64,000 nucleotides of DNA, from positions 62,001-126,000 of the forward strand of contig JAFPWY010000008.1 in NCBI GenBank assembly GCA_017412605.1, written 5' to 3'. A program made the position numbers and the translations under genes. The notes beneath the pieces were generated by a model. That model did no database searches. It was not told the origin of the DNA and worked only from the letters and a program-made list of their open reading frames with translations. Below, piece after piece: positions 53,528 to 62,397 of the stretch (the first letter of the stretch is position 1; the number at the start of each line of letters is the position of its first letter). The DNA comes from Fibrobacter sp. (GTDB taxonomy: Bacteria > Fibrobacterota > Fibrobacteria > Fibrobacterales > Fibrobacteraceae).

Positions 53528-53921
53528 GGCGAGCACGCCTCCTCGAACAACTGGAGCAACGGCCAAGCAGTACGGACTGCTGCTGATCCAGTTCGAAGCC
53601 CTTGATCCGCTGCAGCGAAAGTTGCAGCATTTTGAGTGCCGTACCGTCCAAGTGGAAAAACTTGCCGCATTTCTTGCAAACGAGGTGCATTTTCGCTTCG
53701 CAACGGCCAGGACCCGTATAACGGTACTGTAACTCGTTATTGGCTTCTGCGCCCACGATTTGCACCACCCCCGCCTTTTCCAAGCGGGAAAGATTGCGAT
53801 AGACCGTAGAGAGGGAAACCTCGGGCAGGCTCTGCGCAAGGTCCGACGCCTTGAAAATCCGGTCAGGATTTTCTGCCATGCAATCAAGAATCCGCTGTCG
53901 TGCCTGCGTTTTGTATTCCAC
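53520..53921 (-). CDS. zur: Fur-family regulator, probably Zur
   Basis: This 133-residue repressor starts at a GTG (53921) with AGAGGA upstream. The winged helix is at about 5-75 (QARQRILDCMAENPDRIF, then LSTVYRNLSRLEKAGVV, the usual recognition helix). The dimerisation domain has CKKC and CSSC knuckles that hold structural zinc, and HLVCKKCG follows the hinge. It heads a six-gene zinc uptake operon, which argues for Zur rather than Fur or PerR. A 25-bp palindrome 59 bp upstream is the expected operator, so the operon should repress itself when zinc is plentiful. Confidence 0.9.
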   Translation of the reverse strand: MEYKTQARQRILDCMAENPDRIFKASDLAQSLPEVSLSTVYRNLSRLEKAGVVQIVGAEANNELQYRYTGPGRCEAKMHLVCKKCGKFFHLDGTALKMLQLSLQRIKGFELDQQQSVLLGRCSSCSRRRARHG

Positions 53922-53979
53922 TTTTTCCTCTGTCCTCGAACGAACCGCAAATTTTTGGGGTAATGTCGCCCACCGGAAC

Positions 53980-54004
53980 CAATTTGCAAATCATTCGCAA
54001 ATTG
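53980..54004. promoter_or_regulatory. 25-bp palindrome, likely Zur box
   Basis: CAATTTGCAAAT, a central C, and ATTCGCAAATTG form a 12-1-12 palindrome with 11 of 12 pairs matching. The inner 7-1-7 (TGCAAAT-C-ATTCGCA) has the usual Fur-family geometry. It is the only such site I saw in the window. Confidence 0.75.
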
Positions 54005-54168
54005 AAATTTAGCAAAAAAGTTCCACCCCGTCAACGAACAAGGCATATTCCGGCCCAAAGCCATTTAAAAACGCTCCCGTCTCACAAAGTAACTTGCAAT
54101 GACATAAAAAGGGCTATTCCCAAACCCTAGCGGTTGCCACGACGTAAAGATTGTCATAAATTTATGGC

Positions 54169-55827
54169 ATGAATCAGAATCGTGAAAACTGGGGTTCCAA
54201 GATTGGAGTCATCCTCGCCGTCGCCGGTTCGGCGGTCGGGCTCGGCAACTTCCTTCGATTCCCCGTACAGGCGGCCACCAACGGCGGTGGCGCATTCATT
54301 ATCCCCTACCTCATCGCATTCCTCCTGCTGGGCATCCCGCTTGCGTGGATGGAATGGACGCTCGGCCGCTACGCGGGCAGGCAAGGCTACGGCACCGCCC
54401 CGAGCACGCTCCACATCATCTTCGGCAAGAAGAAACCCTGGGCAAAGCACCTGGGTTCCATCGGCCTCTTGCCGCCCATCTTCATCGTTTTCTACTACGT
54501 GTTCATCCAGTCGTGGATCCTCGCGTTCGCCTACTACTCGCTCACGGGCAAGCTCATGGAAGTTACGGCCCAGGGCAGCGCCGCGGTGACGCAGTTCTTC
54601 GGCGACTTCATCATGCTCAAGACATGCGTGGGCCCCATTCCCGTCGCGATTCTATTCTTCCTCATCACGTTCGCCTGCAACATGGTCGTCCTCGCCTTCG
54701 GCGTGCGCAAAGGCATCGAGCGCGTGAACAAGATTTGCATGCCCATCCTGCTTATTCTCGGCATCATCCTCGTGGTGCGCGTGCTGACGCTCCCGGATAT
54801 CGGCAAGGGGCTTGCCTTCATGTGGAACCCGAACTTTAGCGAACTCGCCAATCCCAAGGTCTGGATGGCGGCCGCAGGCCAGGTGTTCTTCACCATGAGT
54901 CTCGGTATGGGCATCATCTGGTGCTACGCGAGCTACCTCAAGCCCAAGGAAGACCTTGTGCTTTCTTCGCTTACGGCCAGCGCCACGAACGGCTTTGCCG
55001 AAATCATCATCGGCGGCACGGTCGTCATCCCCATCGCAGTCATCATCGCGGGCGCGAACATCGAGGAATGCGCGAAGCTCGGCACCTTCGGGCTTGGCTT
55101 CCAGACCATGCCTTACGTGTTCGGCACACTTCCGCTCGGCGGCGTCCTGCAGACGGTCTGGTTCGCCCTGCTCTTCTTCGCAGGCATCACCAGCGCCATT
55201 TCTATCATCCAGCCGCTGATCAGCTTCTGCGAAGACGACCTCAAGTTCAGCCGCAGAAAGTCAGTCACGACCATCAGCACCATCACCTTTATCGGCGGCC
55301 TCACCGCCATCTTCGGGCTTGCAGCCGGCACGGTCGACGAACTCGACTTCTGGGGCGGCACGTTCCTGCTCGTGGTGTTCGGCGCTATCCAGGCGCTCTT
55401 GTTCTCGTTCATCCTCGGTCGCAAAAAAGTGAAGACCGACGACGGCTCCGAAGACAACGAGGCGTTCGCCTTGATGAACGAAGGTTCGCAGCTTAAGCTT
55501 CCCCGCTTCTTCAGGCCCATCATCCAGTATGTCTGCCCGGCCTACCTGATTATACTGCTCGTGTCGTTCACGCTGACCGACGGTCTTCCGCTCATTACGC
55601 TGAGCAACATTCCCGCCGACGCGAAGGTCACCTTCCTCGGCTCGGAATTCTCGCAGCTGTATTTCACCTGGGGCTTTCGCGGATTCCTGCTTTTGCTGGT
55701 CGTCTTGCTGAACGTCGCCATCGCCTACGCCTGGCGCAAGGGTGGCACCGCAGAACGCGGGCGAAGCTCGGGCATCCAGAAGATGCCTATCGGCAATTCC
55801 GACGAAACCACGACTAAGGAGGCATAA
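54169..55827 (+). CDS. Sodium-dependent NSS-family amino acid transporter
   Basis: This 552-residue inner-membrane transporter has about 12 helices and belongs to the neurotransmitter:sodium symporter family. The N-terminal WGSKIGVILAVAGSAVGLGNFLRFP is the family signature (described as residues 8-32), and NGGGAFIIPY follows. Proteins of this type take up amino acids with sodium; the substrate cannot be read from sequence. The next gene encodes a 35-residue single-helix protein, as in MetP/MetS-type pairs. The ATG at 54169 lacks a clear Shine-Dalgarno sequence, and the divergent zur operon lies upstream. The region 54005-54168 shows no other clear signal. Confidence 0.92.
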   Translation: MNQNRENWGSKIGVILAVAGSAVGLGNFLRFPVQAATNGGGAFIIPYLIAFLLLGIPLAWMEWTLGRYAGRQGYGTAPSTLHIIFGKKKPWAKHLGSIGLLPPIFIVFYYVFIQSWILAFAYYSLTGKLMEVTAQGSAAVTQFFGDFIMLKTCVGPIPVAILFFLITFACNMVVLAFGVRKGIERVNKICMPILLILGIILVVRVLTLPDIGKGLAFMWNPNFSELANPKVWMAAAGQVFFTMSLGMGIIWCYASYLKPKEDLVLSSLTASATNGFAEIIIGGTVVIPIAVIIAGANIEECAKLGTFGLGFQTMPYVFGTLPLGGVLQTVWFALLFFAGITSAISIIQPLISFCEDDLKFSRRKSVTTISTITFIGGLTAIFGLAAGTVDELDFWGGTFLLVVFGAIQALLFSFILGRKKVKTDDGSEDNEAFALMNEGSQLKLPRFFRPIIQYVCPAYLIILLVSFTLTDGLPLITLSNIPADAKVTFLGSEFSQLYFTWGFRGFLLLLVVLLNVAIAYAWRKGGTAERGRSSGIQKMPIGNSDETTTKEA

Positions 55828-55828
55828 C

Positions 55829-55936
55829 ATGGACGCAGAATTCACAACCGGCGGACTCGTCTTTATGCTCACCTCGTGGGCGGCAATTATCGGGCTGTGC
55901 GCCTTCTGCTTTGCGAAGGTATTCAAGAAAAAATAA
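55829..55936 (+). CDS. MetS-like small subunit of NSS transporter, 35 residues
   Basis: AGGAGG lies 6-7 nt before the ATG, which comes 1 bp after the transporter stop codon. The product has one transmembrane helix (about 9-29) and a KVFKKK tail. Small single-helix subunits of this kind (MetS family, symporter small accessory proteins) are encoded directly after NSS transporters and are needed for their activity in Corynebacterium. The gene is easily missed because of its length, but its ribosome site, coupling and topology all support it. Confidence 0.85.
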   Translation: MDAEFTTGGLVFMLTSWAAIIGLCAFCFAKVFKKK

Positions 55937-55946
55937 AGGAACGTTT

Positions 55947-56447
55947 ATGGATATCCAAAAGAAAATCGAAGAACTGGGCTTGTTTCTACCGGCCTGCCCG
56001 AAACCCCTAGCGTCGTACGTTCCTGCGAACCGTATCGACAACCTCATCTACGTCTCGGGGCAGCTCCCCTCCATCAAGGGCGACCTCGGATCGTATGTCG
56101 GGTCCGTTCCGTCCAGCATGTCTCCCGAAGTTGCTGCTAGGGCGGCAGGCCTCTGCCTGCTCAACAGCATTGCAGCAGCCATGTCCGTGCTGCAACCCGG
56201 TGAAACGCTCAAGCTAGTGCAGATGCAGGGTTTTATCCAGTCCGACCCCGACTTCCACGAACAGGCGGCCATCCTGAACGGAGCAAGCAACCTCGCCGTG
56301 AAAATTTTCGAAAGGAACGGATATCATGCGCGCACGGCCGTCGGCGTTTCGTGCCTCCCGAAAAACGCAGTCGTCGAACTGAGCTGCATATTCCAGGTCA
56401 TCGCAGACGAATCCAAGTTCACGGGACGTAACGACTGGCTGCTCTAA
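55947..56447 (+). CDS. Rid-family protein (YjgF/YER057c/UK114), lacking the catalytic Arg
   Basis: This 166-residue protein starts at 55947 with AAAGGA upstream, 10 bp after the 35-aa gene. It matches the Rid superfamily: NLIYVSGQLPSIKGDL and the KLVQMQGFIQSDPDF segment, then a C-terminal VSCLPKNAVVELSCIF. RidA proteins deaminate reactive imines using an Arg in the motif RLP; here the residue is Cys (SCLP), so it belongs to a Rid subgroup without the classical active site. Its linkage to an amino acid transporter suggests a role in handling products of amino acid breakdown. Confidence 0.9.
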   Translation: MDIQKKIEELGLFLPACPKPLASYVPANRIDNLIYVSGQLPSIKGDLGSYVGSVPSSMSPEVAARAAGLCLLNSIAAAMSVLQPGETLKLVQMQGFIQSDPDFHEQAAILNGASNLAVKIFERNGYHARTAVGVSCLPKNAVVELSCIFQVIADESKFTGRNDWLL

Positions 56448-56460
56448 GGCTCTCTAAGCC

Positions 56461-56964
56461 TTACGGCATGACGGTCTTAAGCCATTCACGCATTTCGTAA
56501 ACATCAACGCCCGCAGTCAATGACTTGCGGGCAATTTTTGCACCCGCAGCGGTCGCCATCTTGTGCGGATTGAGTTCAAAGCCGACGCGACCCAAATCCA
56601 GACGGTCGGCATCGTAGCAAGTATCTATGGTCGCATCGCCCGTGGAACGTTCCTTTGTATGGAACTTGCAGGCGTGGTAGAGCTTTTCGAACTGTTCCTG
56701 CGTAATGTCGAGGAGCTTTTCCTCGAAGCACCGCTTGGCAAATTCCGCCCCGCGCTCGCCATGTTCGCCATCGTAACCATCGTCCTCGCGCTTGCTGTCA
56801 TGAAAGAGCGCGAACAGGCGCACCACCGTGATGTCCGCATGCGTAACCTTCGCAAGGCTCACCCCGTTAAACTCCACCTGCCGCCAATGTGCAAGACCGT
56901 GGATGTTCGAATCGAACACCCGGTTCTCGTAGACGAAATCTTGCAAGGCAGCGAAGTCAATCAT
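56461..56964 (-). CDS. HD-domain hydrolase
   Basis: A 167-residue soluble protein of the HD superfamily. Likely metal ligands are His22 and His26 region (HGLAHW), the HD pair in FALFHDSKRED, HGERGAEFAKR, and the later Asp in CYDADRLDL. The reaction is unknown; such short HD proteins act on nucleotides or phosphate esters. No Shine-Dalgarno sequence is visible because a repeat arm lies directly before the ATG. It is downstream of mutS on the same strand. Confidence 0.82.
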   Translation of the reverse strand: MIDFAALQDFVYENRVFDSNIHGLAHWRQVEFNGVSLAKVTHADITVVRLFALFHDSKREDDGYDGEHGERGAEFAKRCFEEKLLDITQEQFEKLYHACKFHTKERSTGDATIDTCYDADRLDLGRVGFELNPHKMATAAGAKIARKSLTAGVDVYEMREWLKTVMP

Positions 56965-57003
56965 AGAGCGGTGAGCAGTGAGCGATGAGGTATGAGGTGT
57001 GAA
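56965..57003. repeat. Single arm of a degenerate 7-nt repeat (H4)
   Basis: Consecutive units GGTGAGC, AGTGAGC, GATGAGG, TATGAGG and TGTGAAA fill the gap between the HD gene and mutS. No complementary arm is present, so this is a half-element or remnant. Confidence 0.6.
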
Positions 57004-57018
57004 ATGCGGAGCACCGAC

Positions 57019-59631
57019 CTATTTCCCGTAGTTCTCCTTCAGTTCGGTCAGGCATTGCAGTGCCTGGAGCGGGGTCATTTCTTCGGGTTTCAGGCGGCGG
57101 ATTTCTTCCTTGAGCAACTGCGTGGATTCGTCGGGAGGCGCGAACAAGTCGACCTGCGGCTTTTCCATGAGTTTCTTGTGCGTCGCTCCGTCGCTCGGGT
57201 CAATCTTCTGCTTTTCGAGGCGCAGCAAAATTTTGCGGGCACGGCGCAGCACATTGTTCGGGAGCCCAGCCATCTCGGCCACGTGAATGCCGTAGCTCGA
57301 ATCGCAGGCACCCGCCAAGATCTTGTGCAAAAAGACGAGCTTGTCGCCCTTTTCCTGAACGGCTACCTGGTAGTTCCCAGCATGTTCCAGGCTATCCACA
57401 AGTCCAGTCAATTCATGATAGTGCGTCGCAAACAGCGTAATGGCGGCGCGGGCCGGTTCGTCGTGCAAGGTTTCGACAATCGCCCAGGCAATAGAAAGTC
57501 CGTCGAAGGTGCTCGTCCCGCGGCCGATTTCGTCGAGCAGCACGAGGCTGTGCGCAGTCGCATTGCGCAAGATGTTCGCCGTCTCGATCATCTCGACCAT
57601 GAATGTCGAGAGGCCACGGCTCAGGCGGTCGCTCGCGCCCACACGCGTAAAGATGCGGTCCACCACGCCGATGCGGGCACTTTCGGCAGGCACGAAGCAG
57701 CCGATTTGCGCCATCAGCACAATCAAGCCTGTCTGGCGAAGGTAAGTCGATTTACCGGCCATGTTCGGCCCCGTGATGAGCATGAGTCGCGTCGCCTCGG
57801 GCGAAAGCGAGACATCGTTCGGAATAAAGTCCAAGTCCGGATTCACGGCGACAATCACCGGATGGAACCCGCCCTTGATTTCAATTCCCGAACCTTCAAA
57901 GACTTCGGGGCGCACGTAGTTGTACTTGCGTGCGGCACGGGCAAAACTGTAGAGCGTATCGACGCGGGCAATCGCGTTCGCAATTTCCTGCAGTTCGGCA
58001 CGCCAGCTATTCACGCGCTCGCGCAGTTCGCAGAAAATCTTGTATTCAAGCGCATGGATGTTCACTTCCGCGTTGCTGATGACGGATTCGCATTCCTTCA
58101 TCTCGGGAGTGATGTAGCGTTCGGCGTTCACCGTCGTCTGCTTGCGGATATATTCGTCGGGAATCGGGCTCGTGGCCTTCGCCATCGCGGCACGGGTCAC
58201 TTCGATGTAGTAGCCGAACACACGGTTGTAGCCGACCTTCAGGCTCGAGATTCCGAGGCGTTCGCGTTCACGGACTTCGAGCGAAGCAATCCATTCGCGG
58301 CGGTCCTTGATGTCGGCGTTCATCGCGTCGAGTTCCGCATTGGCACCCGCGCGAATCATGCCGCCCTCGCGTACGGTCAGCGGCAGGTCGTCGTTGAATT
58401 GACTCAAAAGTTCTTCGCCACGGCCTCGGGCGGCAATGAGGGCCGTTCGCATCGGTTCAAAAATCGGGGAACGCAAACCCTCGAGCACATCGGCCACCTT
58501 GGACGCCTGCGAAAGCGAACGGCCCATGCCCGCCAAGTCGCGGGCATTCGCGCGCCCGGACCCCACACGGCCCATCAGGCGTTCCATGTCGAGAATGGAC
58601 GTCAACGATTCCTTGAGTTCGTCGAGCGCGACCGGGTTGTTCACCAGTTCCTCGACCGCTTCCTCGCGTTCGCGGATGCGGTCCACCGAAATCAGCGGAT
58701 GGCTCACCCAGTCCTTCAGGTTTCGCCCGCCCATCGCCGTCACCGTGAAGTCGAGCACGTAACAGAGCGTGCTGCTGATGTCGTCGGCATTCAGCGGGCG
58801 TACCAGTTCCAGATTCCTGAGCGTACTCGGGTCAAGCGTCATGTAGTCGTCGAGATTCAGAATCTCGAGGTTCGTAAAATGCGAAAGTTCGGACTTCTTC
58901 TGGTCCATCAGGTACTGGAGCAAGGCCCCCGTCACCTGCGTTTCGGCAATGCGCCCGTCAAGGCCGAGCCCGTCCAGGGCCTCCACCTTGAAATGCGAGA
59001 ACAGAACGTCCTTTGCGGCATCTTCGCCAAACAAAAAAGCCGGCAGTTCCGTCACCAAAATATTCTCGGAGCGGATCAAGTCCATCACGCCAGAGGGAAT
59101 CACGGTCCCTTCGGGCACCACGACTTCCTTGGGCATACGGCGACAGAACTCGCATTCGAACGCCTGTTGCGAGCTCTTGCAAGCCGCCAGGTAGCCTGTC
59201 GTCACGTCGGCAATCGCAAACGAGATGCCGTCTTTTTCGGGGATGAACGAGCAAAGGAAATTGGCCTCCTTCGCATTCAAGTTCGATTCGCTCATCGCGG
59301 TGCCCGCACTGATAATCTCAACGATATCGCGCTTGACAATCCCCTTCGCGAGCTTCGGGTCTTCGACCTGCTCGCAGATAGCGATGCGGTAGCCAGCAGC
59401 CACCATCTTGGGCACGTAGCGTTCGGCAGCATGGTGCGGGAACCCGCACAGGGGCGTGGCCCCGGCGGCGCCATTGTTACGGCTCGTGAGCGTAAGCCCC
59501 AAAATCTTGGAGGCGATGACGGCGTCGTCCTCGAAAAGTTCGAAGAAGTCGCCCATGCGGAAAAACAATATGCAGCCGGGATTCTGTTTCTTTATCTCGT
59601 AATATTGCTGCATCAACGGGGTTGCGGCCAT
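57019..59631 (-). CDS. mutS: DNA mismatch repair protein MutS
   Basis: An 870-residue MutS1. The mismatch-reading Phe-x-Glu is F29-F-E31 in MGDFFELF. Connector, lever and clamp domains follow; the ATPase has Walker A GPNMAGKST (about 622) and the LLDEIGRGTSTFDG signature, with THYHEL behind it. The C-terminus ends after the helix-turn-helix dimerisation region (LQALQCLTELKENYGK). It recognises base mismatches and recruits MutL, not present here. The ATG overlaps the scpB stop codon by one base (TAATG), so translation is coupled. Confidence 0.97.
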   Translation of the reverse strand: MAATPLMQQYYEIKKQNPGCILFFRMGDFFELFEDDAVIASKILGLTLTSRNNGAAGATPLCGFPHHAAERYVPKMVAAGYRIAICEQVEDPKLAKGIVKRDIVEIISAGTAMSESNLNAKEANFLCSFIPEKDGISFAIADVTTGYLAACKSSQQAFECEFCRRMPKEVVVPEGTVIPSGVMDLIRSENILVTELPAFLFGEDAAKDVLFSHFKVEALDGLGLDGRIAETQVTGALLQYLMDQKKSELSHFTNLEILNLDDYMTLDPSTLRNLELVRPLNADDISSTLCYVLDFTVTAMGGRNLKDWVSHPLISVDRIREREEAVEELVNNPVALDELKESLTSILDMERLMGRVGSGRANARDLAGMGRSLSQASKVADVLEGLRSPIFEPMRTALIAARGRGEELLSQFNDDLPLTVREGGMIRAGANAELDAMNADIKDRREWIASLEVRERERLGISSLKVGYNRVFGYYIEVTRAAMAKATSPIPDEYIRKQTTVNAERYITPEMKECESVISNAEVNIHALEYKIFCELRERVNSWRAELQEIANAIARVDTLYSFARAARKYNYVRPEVFEGSGIEIKGGFHPVIVAVNPDLDFIPNDVSLSPEATRLMLITGPNMAGKSTYLRQTGLIVLMAQIGCFVPAESARIGVVDRIFTRVGASDRLSRGLSTFMVEMIETANILRNATAHSLVLLDEIGRGTSTFDGLSIAWAIVETLHDEPARAAITLFATHYHELTGLVDSLEHAGNYQVAVQEKGDKLVFLHKILAGACDSSYGIHVAEMAGLPNNVLRRARKILLRLEKQKIDPSDGATHKKLMEKPQVDLFAPPDESTQLLKEEIRRLKPEEMTPLQALQCLTELKENYGK

Positions 59632-60335
59632 TACGCATCCCCCATGGAGAGTTCCACCTGTTCAGGATTCTCTTCGGGCGGAGCCATCACTTCGGGTTCG
59701 GACTCCTGCTTCGCGTACTGCGGAACCAGGGCACCCGCTTCCAGAAGTTCACTGAACTCGCGCAGGCGCGGCAAATCTTCGGGAATGCGGTTGATGCCGA
59801 AATACTTCATGAACTCCTGCGTGGTCACGTAGGTATAGGGGTTGCCGACAGTCTCGGCACGTGCGCCCAGCGCGATAAAGCCCTTGTCCAGCAAGTTGCG
59901 GATTGGGCCGTCCGCCGACGACACGCCGCGCACCTGTTCGATGGCCGCCTTGGTAATCGGCTGCTGGTAAGCGATGACGGCAAGCGTTTCGAGCGCTGCC
60001 TGGGAAAGTCGCCTGGCATTGGCCTCGGGGAAAAGCTTGCGGACCCACGGATAATACTTGGCACGGGTGCGGAAGCGGTAGCCTCCGGCCTGTTCCACAA
60101 TCTCGAACGGGGCATTAATCTTGTTCAGGGAATCGTTCGCCAGAATCAGCGCATCCGCGACGGTACGCGCGTCCAGGAAATCGCCGAGAATCTCGCGCAA
60201 TTTTTTCAGGGTCACAATATCGGGCGAAGCAAAGACTAGCGCCTGGATAATTCTCGCCAAGTCCTCACGGCTCTCCACTTTCGGGAGTTCCGCAGATTCC
60301 TCGGCCAAATCGTCTAAGTTCTGGTTTTCTTCCAT
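59631..60335 (-). CDS. scpB: Segregation and condensation protein ScpB
   Basis: This 234-residue protein is the winged-helix kleisin-associated subunit of the SMC complex. Two winged helices cover about 25-190: LARIIQALVFASPDIVT, then LSQAALETLAVIAYQQPITKAAIEQVRGVSS, the family signature, and TYVTTQEFMKYFGI. The C-terminal 50 residues form an acidic tail. AAAGGG precedes the ATG. ScpA is not encoded in the window. It is coupled to mutS downstream and follows proB by 22 bp. Confidence 0.95.
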   Translation of the reverse strand: MEENQNLDDLAEESAELPKVESREDLARIIQALVFASPDIVTLKKLREILGDFLDARTVADALILANDSLNKINAPFEIVEQAGGYRFRTRAKYYPWVRKLFPEANARRLSQAALETLAVIAYQQPITKAAIEQVRGVSSADGPIRNLLDKGFIALGARAETVGNPYTYVTTQEFMKYFGINRIPEDLPRLREFSELLEAGALVPQYAKQESEPEVMAPPEENPEQVELSMGDA

Positions 60336-60357
60336 GATTCCCTTTCAGTTATAATGA

Positions 60358-61497
<1,140 letters not shown>

Positions 61498-61550
61498 ACA
61501 ACTAAAAAATAGAATGTATCAGCGCAACGAAAGAAGTAGGCGAAGAAAAA

Positions 61551-62384
61551 CTAGCGGAAAACAGCGGTTTTACCGTTCTCGAACCGAACAATGCGTGTCG
61601 AGCCCGTCGCCTTTAGCGACCCCTGCCAGATGCCACTACGGATAAAGACTCCGTTCACGTCGAACTCGCTGTAACGCAAGCCCAGCAAAGAACCGTTTAC
61701 CGGTGCCTCGCGCGAAATGAAGAGCGGTTTTTCCGTCGAATCAGGAGTTGTCACATTCGCAGAATCCCCCTCCTGGACGCCAGCGGAATCCTTCGGTTGC
61801 TCACCTACCGGATCTTTTGCCGACGTGTCTACCTGGACGAGAACCGAAGATTCGGCTAGAATTTTTTTTTGAGGGAGGCGCGCAAAGTCCTCTTCTGGAA
61901 TTCCTCCCGAAGCTCCTCCACCAGCACCCGATTGAAAATAACACGTCAAAGGATTATCTTCGCATTTTTTCTTAAAGACTATATCCGTATTTATAATACG
62001 GGCATCACCCGAAATAATCTTCTCTATCAATGTTTGGGCACTATCCTTCGACATATTGAGGACACCCCAACTCTGCCAATTCATGAACTCATAACGCATA
62101 ACTCTTGCCATCACATAATAAAGGGAATCGGGCAAAGACATGCAATAAATCCGAATTTTGGGAACATGCGGTTCAGAAAAAACCGCACAATTTGTATCTA
62201 GCGTTGAATAATATGCAAGCCCCTGTTCCGGCGCATAATTGACATACAGAGTGTCAACGGCAAGAACTTTTGATGAGTCAATATTCAAATAGCCTTTTTC
62301 GAACTGGAGGTTGGCCCACCATACCCCGACAGCACTCCATGCCGAAGCTACAAATAACGCGACAGATATTAATATCAGCCTCAT
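61551..62384 (-). CDS. Secreted protein of unknown function
   Basis: This 277-residue protein starts with a signal peptide (LILISVALFVASAWSA) and AAGGAGG lies just upstream. The first 150 residues have WxW and NYAPEQGLAYYSTLDTN segments and two likely disulfide Cys pairs; then a Gly-rich stretch, a Ser/Asp/Glu-rich linker (about 190-225) and a short C-terminal beta module (LLGLRYSEFDVNGVFIRSG ... VRFENGKTAVFR) follow. That last module resembles a C-terminal sorting-type domain, but I am not certain. It starts 13 bp after the stop of the larger secreted protein, so they form an operon. Confidence 0.7.
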   Translation of the reverse strand: MRLILISVALFVASAWSAVGVWWANLQFEKGYLNIDSSKVLAVDTLYVNYAPEQGLAYYSTLDTNCAVFSEPHVPKIRIYCMSLPDSLYYVMARVMRYEFMNWQSWGVLNMSKDSAQTLIEKIISGDARIINTDIVFKKKCEDNPLTCYFQSGAGGGASGGIPEEDFARLPQKKILAESSVLVQVDTSAKDPVGEQPKDSAGVQEGDSANVTTPDSTEKPLFISREAPVNGSLLGLRYSEFDVNGVFIRSGIWQGSLKATGSTRIVRFENGKTAVFR

Positions 62385-62397
62385 AGAGCCTCCTTTT

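Noticed and set aside
53261-54064. 267-codon frame covering zur in another frame
   Set aside because: Only its last 88 codons make a plausible protein; the rest overlaps zur and has no protein-like features. I kept the short version starting at 53527.
56992-59832. 946-codon open frame opposite mutS
   Set aside because: mutS is complete with all motifs; the antisense frame results from codon usage.
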